Of a DNA stretch of 64,000 bases, positions 58,463-64,000 are shown piece by piece. Source of the stretch: Pythium myriotylum (Eukaryota > Oomycota > Peronosporomycetes > Pythiales > Pythiaceae); assembly GCA_023091665.1 (NCBI GenBank), contig JALJCQ010000017.1, positions 930,001 to 994,000 of the forward strand, written 5' to 3'. The notes under the pieces are model-generated. The model made no database searches. It was not told the DNA's origin and saw nothing but the letters and a program-made list of their open reading frames with translations. Every line of letters begins with the position of its first letter. Position 1 is the stretch's first letter. Made by a program: the position numbers and the translations under genes.

Positions 58463-59365
58463 ATGGCCGATCTGGACGAGGAGTTCGCGCGCTTCCAGGC
58501 GGAGCTGGCGTCGCTCGAAGAGACGAAGCAGCTCGACGAGAAAGAAGAAGAGCCGCCGACCAAGAAGCGCGCGAGAGAAGAGCCGAAATCCGAGTCCTCG
58601 GCGAGCCAGGAGCCGCCCAAGAAGCCCAAGACGAGCGAGCCCGTCGTGATCGTCGCCAAGCCGCAGATCTACAGCGCGCCGCCGCGACCGGCGCCCGTGC
58701 GGCGAGATGAAAGCGCTGAAGTCGAAGCACTTGCAGCTGCAAGCACGGGACTCGCGGCCGGCGGTGCGCTGAGCGGATTCCCCGTCGGGACCACGGGCGA
58801 GTTCGCCGCGTCGTCGGGCGAGGCCGCGTATCTGCGGCGTGCGCAGCTGCCCGTGCAGCGTGTGGATATGACGACAGGCGCGCTCTTGTCGACGGAAGAG
58901 TCCCATCTGATGAACATGCAGCAGAGCGTGTACGAATACGACCCGAACAAGGCCTCGCGGGGCGGATTTGGACCAGGTGGCAAGCACAAGAAGAACCTTC
59001 GCATGGCCGGCGGCGAGATCTGGGAGGACCAAACGCTCGCCGACTGGCCGGACAACGACTTTCGCTTGTTCGTGGGCGATCTCGGCAATGAGGTTAACGA
59101 CGAAATCCTGAGCCACGCGTTCTCTAAGTACGCGTCCTTCCAGCGCGCGCGAGTGGTGCGCGACAAGTACTCCCACAAGACCAAGGGCTATGGCTTTGTG
59201 AGTTTCGGCGACCCGTTCGACTGCGCCAAGGCGCTGAGAGAGATGAACGGCAAGTACATTGGCAACCGCCCTGTCAAGATTACCAAGAGCAAGTGGCAAG
59301 AGCGCAACATCGACGTGGCCCGCAAGAAGGCCAAGAAGAAGAACAAGCACCATTTGTTTGGATGA
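58463..59365 (+). CDS. RBM42: RNA-binding protein RBM42
   Basis: This 300-residue intronless protein starts at ATG 58463 (MADLDEEFARFQAELASLEE). A charged Lys/Glu/Pro-rich region (PPTKKRAREEPKSESS) precedes the conserved RBM42 C-terminal part: GGEIWEDQTLADWPDNDFRL, then the RRM with RNP2 LFVGDL (FVGDLGNEVNDEILSHAFSK) and RNP1 KGYGFVSF, then YIGNRPVKITKSKWQERNID and a basic tail KKAKKKNKHH. The segment before and across the RRM is close to human RBM42 (KVWEDPSLMEWESDDFRIFC, GDLGNEVNDDILARAFSRF). RBM42 is linked to splicing (tri-snRNP contact) and stress-granule biology. Confidence 0.92.
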   Translation: MADLDEEFARFQAELASLEETKQLDEKEEEPPTKKRAREEPKSESSASQEPPKKPKTSEPVVIVAKPQIYSAPPRPAPVRRDESAEVEALAAASTGLAAGGALSGFPVGTTGEFAASSGEAAYLRRAQLPVQRVDMTTGALLSTEESHLMNMQQSVYEYDPNKASRGGFGPGGKHKKNLRMAGGEIWEDQTLADWPDNDFRLFVGDLGNEVNDEILSHAFSKYASFQRARVVRDKYSHKTKGYGFVSFGDPFDCAKALREMNGKYIGNRPVKITKSKWQERNIDVARKKAKKKNKHHLFG

Positions 59366-59437
59366 AGCAACGAGGAAGATAGAGCCTATTTTTTACACAC
59401 TTGTTGCAGACACGGCGTACAATTTAATACACTAATG

Positions 59438-60055
59438 TTACTGGGAGGCAAGCGCAAACGCGATGTCTTCCTCTTTCTCAGCGATCTCTTCCCGAAGAGA
59501 CAAGCGCTGGGCGCGTATTTCCTCCATTCTCTCTTGGATATTCCGGATCTTGGCGCCATTCACGTCGATGCTCTCTTCGAGCCGCACCAGCATCTCCGGG
59601 AGCGTCGTCTGCACCATGCGTTGCGTGTGCTCCCAACGCTCAATCTCCTGCGGCGTCTTGAGCACGTCTTCCACTCCCGACCGCCGCATCTTTTCCTCAT
59701 GTGCTTTGGCTTCGTGGAGCAGTTTCTCGTAGTGGGCCAGCTTGTCGACGATCTCGTCGTGGTCGGCCATCGACTTTGCCTGGGTGTACGCAAACAGCTC
59801 GTACGCCGACGCGAGCTCAGCTTCTTTCAGGATCAGATCTTCCATCGCACGCATCAGTTTGTCACGCTCGACGCGCGACGTCGCCAGCAGACGGCGCTTG
59901 CTTCGCACGGGGTCGTTCGAGTCGGTCGAGCTCGACGCCGAAAGCGGTTCCTGGAGCCCGAGCCACTGGTCGTCGTGCGGCACGACGTGGTAGGACTTTG
60001 CCGCCTTCCGCTCTCTCTGCTGCCGCTGGCTCGGGGACTGCAGCTCCATCGGCAT
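59438..60055 (-). CDS. Coiled-coil protein, unknown
   Basis: This 205-residue protein starts from ATG 60055 (MPMELQSPSQRQQRERKAAK). The frame is open up to an ATG at 60223, but that would leave only 59 bp to the RPB6 start. The upstream part also contains a GT..AG pair (in-frame, 63 nt), so it could be a spliced leader exon. Residues about 70-205 form a long coiled coil (SRVERDKLMRAMEDLILKEA, EIVDKLAHYEKLLHEAKAHE, LVRLEESIDVNGAKIRNIQE, RAQRLSLREEIAEKEEDIAF). No family recognised. The gene is divergent from RPB6 and converges on RBM42. Confidence 0.65.
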   Translation of the reverse strand: MPMELQSPSQRQQRERKAAKSYHVVPHDDQWLGLQEPLSASSSTDSNDPVRSKRRLLATSRVERDKLMRAMEDLILKEAELASAYELFAYTQAKSMADHDEIVDKLAHYEKLLHEAKAHEEKMRRSGVEDVLKTPQEIERWEHTQRMVQTTLPEMLVRLEESIDVNGAKIRNIQERMEEIRAQRLSLREEIAEKEEDIAFALASQ

Positions 60056-60282
60056 GTCTTCTCGATGCTTCCTTCCACACCCTTTCAAGATCGTGACTAC
60101 CTGGTAGTCCAAAAGCGAAGTATTACAATGTCGTAGACTGTAGTTTTGTCGTGTTAAGTACGCAGGAGGAGCTACGCACTTAGGAGGAGCTCCCGAGGGG
60201 TTTGACTGGAAAGGAAGCGTCATTCGACGAGGACGACGAGCCCCCCGAGCCGAGAGCCCTCTCTGCGTGAATAGCCGCCACG

Positions 60283-60753
60283 ATGGACGACATGGACTAC
60301 GACGACGCGGGCCACCACGACATGGACGACGAGGAAGTGCCGGAGGAAGAGGAGGAGATCGAGGAGGAGCTCTACGACAACGGCGACGACGGCGCCCAGG
60401 AAGACACCAAGGTCACGATCCTCGACGAGTCCCACAAGCAGCCCAACGCCAACCGCATCACGACCAAGTACATGACCAAGTACGAGCGTGCGCGAGTGCT
60501 TGGCACGCGCGCGCTGCAGATCAGGTGCGTTTGTTATATTCGTTCGGGGAGGGTTGAGATGTGAGGGAGTGCTGAACGGGATGATTTGCACAGTATGAAC
60601 GCGCCGGTGATGGTGGACATTGAGGGTGAGACGGACCCGCTCAAGATTGCCATGAAGGAGCTGCGCGAGCGCAAGATCCCGATCATCATTCGCCGGTATC
60701 TGCCGGACGGCTCGTTCGAGGACTGGTCGATCGATGAGCTCATCATTGAGTAA
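60283..60753 (+). CDS. RPB6: RNA polymerase I/II/III shared subunit Rpb6
   Basis: Spliced as join(60283..60524, 60594..60753), 133 residues; the 69-nt intron runs GTGCGT...GCACAG. The N-terminal 45 residues are acidic ([20 protein letters not shown]), as usual for Rpb6. The conserved core follows: [20 protein letters not shown], then across the splice [40 protein letters not shown] and [15 protein letters not shown]. Rpb6 (ABC23, bacterial omega counterpart) is a nuclear subunit of all three RNA polymerases that holds the clamp and assembles the largest subunit. Confidence 0.96.
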
Positions 60754-61077
60754 ACGGCACGACGTCCATTTGGACTGGCTACATGCACTGAATATTTAGC
60801 GAGGCCGAGCAACATTACAGAGAAGCAGTCTGCGAACGCGGTATCTCTGAGGATATCGCGCATTCAACGAATGGACAAATAGATCTGTGTAAGTTGTGAG
60901 GCTTGTGAGATTGTTCTGGGGTCGTGCCGATCTGTGGAGTAGGGAGAGAACGCCAAAGGATGCTCAAGGAGTGTTTATGAAAGTTATCAAGTGGGAGCAT
61001 ATATGCAGAGCAGCCGCGTCGAGCAGTCACGCAGCCATGGACACGGAGAGCTCGCGTTCGTATAGTGTGGGGCGAGG
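60754..61077. other. Intergenic between convergent genes
   Basis: 3' flanks of RPB6 and the EGF-like gene. No feature recognised. Confidence 0.4.
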
Positions 61078-61773
61078 TTAGTGGACTGTCGTCTGGCTCT
61101 CGCACGCCGTGCCGTAGTATCCTGGAAAGCACTCACAGTCCCCAGTCTCATAGTTGCACTTGCCACGACCGCCACAGTCGCGTCCCTCGCCGCTTCCATA
61201 CGCAAGCAACACGTCGAGACCGCTCGGGCACTCTTTGAGCGAGCAATCTGGGCCGCGGTAGCCCTGATCGCAGAAGCAGCCCATGTGCTTCTCGGCGTCC
61301 CAGGCAGCGTACGTCAAGGCTGGTTGGTTGCCGACGAGTGGGGGACGGTTGGCAAAGATCGCCTTGAGTGTCATACAAATTCCACGGCCGTTGCAAGCGT
61401 TCGGACACACGGTACGCTCACAAGCCTTGCCTTCATACCCTGGGTAGCACTCACAGTGGCCCGTTACATAGTCGCAGATGCCCTTGTTCGAGCATTCGAC
61501 CTTCGTGTGTGGATCATCGATGCCGTTCGGCATTGTCACCCAAGCCTTGCCAAACGGACACGTTCGCAGTGAACAGTCAGCGCCTTTGTACGCTGGGTAT
61601 CCGACGTCCGTGTCTTCATCTTGACGCAAGTAGCATGTGCACTTGTCATTTTTGCCACAGGTTCCCTGGGCGTTGCATCCGTTTGGACAATACGCGTCGG
61701 AGTCTTGAATCTGCAAGGCGAGGAAGCCCACGAGGCCGAGGCTGAGCAGCGCGAGTCGTTCCAGACGCACCAT
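61078..61773 (-). CDS. Secreted EGF-like repeat protein
   Basis: This 231-residue protein starts at ATG 61773, which opens a signal peptide ([20 protein letters not shown], cleavage near SDA-Y). The frame extends upstream, but that part reads like leader. At least four EGF/teneurin-like Cys modules follow: [55 protein letters not shown]...[12 protein letters not shown] and [20 protein letters not shown]. CxCxxGYxGxxC repeats give disulfide-rich extracellular modules. No membrane segment or GPI signal at the C-terminus, so it is probably secreted or wall-bound. Oomycetes have many such proteins of unknown role. Confidence 0.85.
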   Translation of the reverse strand: MVRLERLALLSLGLVGFLALQIQDSDAYCPNGCNAQGTCGKNDKCTCYLRQDEDTDVGYPAYKGADCSLRTCPFGKAWVTMPNGIDDPHTKVECSNKGICDYVTGHCECYPGYEGKACERTVCPNACNGRGICMTLKAIFANRPPLVGNQPALTYAAWDAEKHMGCFCDQGYRGPDCSLKECPSGLDVLLAYGSGEGRDCGGRGKCNYETGDCECFPGYYGTACESQTTVH

Positions 61774-62115
61774 CGTAAGCGTGAATAGCCTGCGAGACGA
61801 CGGTGGCGATACGGAGTGAGTGGAACGGACTGGGCGTGATCGAACTTGAGACATCGGTATCAATGCGTCCCTCCAGACGCTCCCACCAGGCGCCGTTGGT
61901 ACTGCACGGCCAAGAGTCTTCTGAAGCGGCGGCAAGGACTCGAAGAGACGTGGAGCACGAAAAGTCGCAGGAGCGCTCGTTTGAGCAACCCTAGTTCAGG
62001 GGCTGGAGAAGTGAGTCGTGGTACAAGGCGAAGAAATCAATGAAAGAGTCGTGGAGCCGACACGATGACACTAACTGCTCATCGCTTGGATGTGTCTGCA
62101 CTCAACATGCAGAGT

Positions 62116-62148
62116 CTTGGATCGCATGCGTGCTGCATGCGATCCAAG
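62116..62148. repeat. Inverted repeat, 14-bp stem
   Basis: CTTGGATCGCATGC (62116-62129) pairs with GCATGCGATCCAAG (62135-62148) around GTGCT. Pairing resumes for 3 bp after one mismatch. Confidence 0.85.
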
Positions 62149-62390
62149 TCTCAAGTTGTGCTTCTGAAGGCAAAAAAGAATAGACTCTCGAAGCTAGTGT
62201 GATGTAGAGGTTCAACCATCATGGCTGCAGTCTCGAATGGGTCAGTTCTGCGCTGCGTGGATCTTTGCCAGCGTTGATTTGAGTTTCGATGAAAGAGCAA
62301 GGGTTTCGCGATAATAAAGAGACCTCTCAGAGGATGAGGTTGACGAGGTGGGTTGCTTAAAGAGTTCAGAGACACGGGCGATCTACTCGT

Positions 62391-62431
62391 ATATGGCTAC
62401 GACTTGCATAATATGCAAGTCGTAGCCATAT
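62391..62431. repeat. Perfect inverted repeat, 19-bp stem
   Basis: ATATGGCTACGACTTGCAT (62391-62409) and its exact reverse complement (62413-62431) flank AAT. Such a long perfect hairpin is unlikely by chance. Confidence 0.9.
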
Positions 62432-62907
62432 AATGTAAATTGACCAAGATGCCTTTGCATAACAATACTTCAAAGTATTATGCAAAAGTATCCAGGTCGC
62501 TTTATTGTGCTGCTTACGCGGAAGTCTTCGGGGTTACACGACGCCATTGTCATCGGCCTTGGCATAATTGTTCAGGAGGGATCTTCTCCGACGCCGTTAT
62601 AGAGCCAAGCAACGTGCGTGATATTCGTGGCCACGCTAATGCTATTTCTGTCAGAATCAACTCGAGAGATCACACTGTCTTGTGGATGATTATCCGCATT
62701 CAGTCTTCGGCGCTTGAAGCTTCTTCTGTGCTCTTTGCAAAGAGACAGATGAGATGCGCGCTGAAAGTAGACAATTCTGCCGTCGACAAACACAATGAAG
62801 GCTCACGTTTGACCACAGTGTGGAACACAGGTCACGGTGAAGTCTATTCTTGTGCAGTCGAAATAGAAAGCTGAAGTCGATCAAGTACGCTCCAGGTATT
62901 CGGATAC

Positions 62908-64000
62908 ATGCGTTGGTACCAGGTGCTCCAGTTGGCGTGCAGAGACCAGTTAGATCGCCTCGTCCGCGTATGGGAGCTCTACCAGGTCGAACTCCACGGC
63001 AGCTACTCGCTCGAGCGCCTCCGCGCAGTTTCGCATCATATCAAAACATCATCGCGTGTAAGGAACGTTGCTATGATGATATCGATCCCGCTGCCGTGCC
63101 TTGTGGTCGTTATCGTCTTCGATGTTCTCCCCCTTCGACCAACTTCCCTGCCGTTCTGGAGCCAGACCCCGTGGGTGGTTGTCCGATACTTCTTTCTGAT
63201 GTGCGTGATTGGATTTACGCTTTCTCATCAAATCCGCTCAAGCAGTCCGACTCTGCCACTCTCGATGTCGCGGCAAGCGGCAATCATCTTAGGCTCAGCA
63301 CTGGTCACCTCCGCATTCTTCGTGCTTCTCGCCTCCAATTGGACCTATCCGGTGCCTCTTGCCTTGAATTTCGCCGTGCTCCCGTGGTTGCCAACATTTA
63401 GTGGGCTGCTTTGGTGGAGCTGGAAAAACCACCTGGTATCCGATTCCGTTGCGAGAAACAACTTGAAAAGATACCTCCACGTGTTCGTGGCTCAGGTGGT
63501 CACTTTCATGACGTATACTGCGTTCGTGGTAGCTTTCAAGGCCACACCTGTTGGGTACCAATCATTCGTCTCACTATGCTTTCCAGTCTTGAAGCTGATT
63601 TTCAAGAATTGGGCAAGTCACGGCGTCTACCACATGGAAGATCTCGCGCCGATTCTAATCGTCCTCAACTTTGACGTTTTTCATGCTGTATTCGTGTCTA
63701 CTACGACGCAGCAAGCCGGATCGTGGGGCACAATTGGGGTTATTATGGTGGTCGATGTGGTGCAATCCTTAGTTGCGTACAGAGAAATTGTCGGTATTGT
63801 GCGACAAGTGAACCGATTGGCGGCAACCAGTCAGTCGCCACAGTCTCCGCAGAGAGAGGCTTCCGTGAAGTCGTCAAGACCCATTTCACAGATTGCATCA
63901 GCGCTCGACTACGAACTCAAGGCTGGCCTCGTCGACTTCACGATGCACCTAACCGACACTTGCAAACATTTGCGCGACCACCCACTAGTGAGCCAACCTC
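62908..64000 (+). CDS. Multi-pass membrane protein, 3' end outside window
   Basis: From ATG 62908 (MRWYQVLQLACRDQLDRLVR) the frame is open to the end of the window, at least 364 codons. After a polar N-terminus with SLERLRAVSHHIKTSSRVRN, hydrophobic segments follow: VAMMISIPLPCLVVVIVFDV, VVVRYFFLMCVIGFTLSH, AAIILGSALVTSAFFVLLAS, VPLALNFAVLPWLPTFSGLL, VFVAQVVTFMTYTAFVVAF and IGVIMVVDVVQSLVAY. At least six membrane helices are likely. The pattern is familiar from large oomycete membrane-protein families of unknown role; I know no function. The last visible part is a charged soluble stretch. Confidence 0.7.
   Translation, partial: MRWYQVLQLACRDQLDRLVRVWELYQVELHGSYSLERLRAVSHHIKTSSRVRNVAMMISIPLPCLVVVIVFDVLPLRPTSLPFWSQTPWVVVRYFFLMCVIGFTLSHQIRSSSPTLPLSMSRQAAIILGSALVTSAFFVLLASNWTYPVPLALNFAVLPWLPTFSGLLWWSWKNHLVSDSVARNNLKRYLHVFVAQVVTFMTYTAFVVAFKATPVGYQSFVSLCFPVLKLIFKNWASHGVYHMEDLAPILIVLNFDVFHAVFVSTTTQQAGSWGTIGVIMVVDVVQSLVAYREIVGIVRQVNRLAATSQSPQSPQREASVKSSRPISQIASALDYELKAGLVDFTMHLTDTCKHLRDHPLVSQP

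Larger units (their letters stand above)
61774..62907. other. Intergenic with two strong hairpins
   Basis: Contains the promoter of the EGF-like gene and of the membrane protein at 62908. Apart from the two inverted repeats, only short random frames (e.g. 62440-62874) are seen. Confidence 0.45.

Overview
The window is nuclear DNA of a flagellated eukaryote, almost certainly an oomycete (Phytophthora/Pythium-like; the genus cannot be fixed from sequence alone). Reasons: short GT-AG introns of about 65-150 nt, tightly packed divergent and convergent genes, oomycete-style initiator motifs (TCATTYY-like) 40-100 nt before several start codons, bacterial/plant-type asparaginyl-tRNA synthetase, cilium-assembly genes (DNAAF2/Kintoun, a dynein light chain) expected of a zoospore former, and families of small secreted Ala/Pro-rich proteins and LRR membrane proteins.

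The left 42 kb is repeat-rich and young. At 523-6530 lies a Ty3/gypsy element with a chromodomain integrase. It has a 303-bp 5' LTR, a primer-binding site, intact Gag and Pol, and a textbook -1 frameshift signal (GGGAAAC, 7-nt spacer, 10-bp stem) joining them, but no recognisable 3' LTR. It abuts a truncated element of another lineage on the minus strand (about 6530-9351). Then come a secreted Pro/Ala-rich protein, a DUF1917 protein, and two broken members of an LRR membrane-protein family. At 17199-26643 a 2.34-2.39 kb unit is repeated four times almost identically, each unit carrying one secreted PA-repeat protein gene. Decayed copies flank the left side and a partial fifth copy the right, followed by a divergent relative in the opposite orientation. 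The only intact LRR-family gene (28155-30152) is divergent from TRM5. The last exon of TRM5 plus a downstream bZIP-like gene has been duplicated in tandem (about 31470-34277 and 34687-38057). A fourth, frameshifted LRR gene and a small secreted protein complete this half.

The right 22 kb (about 41.7-64 kb) is an ordinary housekeeping block: NAA50 acetyltransferase, AsnRS, a dynein light chain, CKS1, a mitochondrial carrier, a Cys-motif protein with a likely myristoylated N-terminus, LAMTOR4, two coiled-coil proteins, DNAAF2, UTP17/WDR75, RBM42, RPB6, a secreted EGF-like protein, and the start of a multi-pass membrane protein running off the end. Several are spliced; exon coordinates in the entries come from splice sites that restore family alignments.

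No RNA genes, CRISPR arrays or prokaryotic elements were seen. The most notable items are the frameshift signal, the young secreted-protein array and its decaying edges, the duplicated TRM5 terminal exon, the bZIP-like pair lacking the usual Asn, and the LRR family in which three of four copies are broken.
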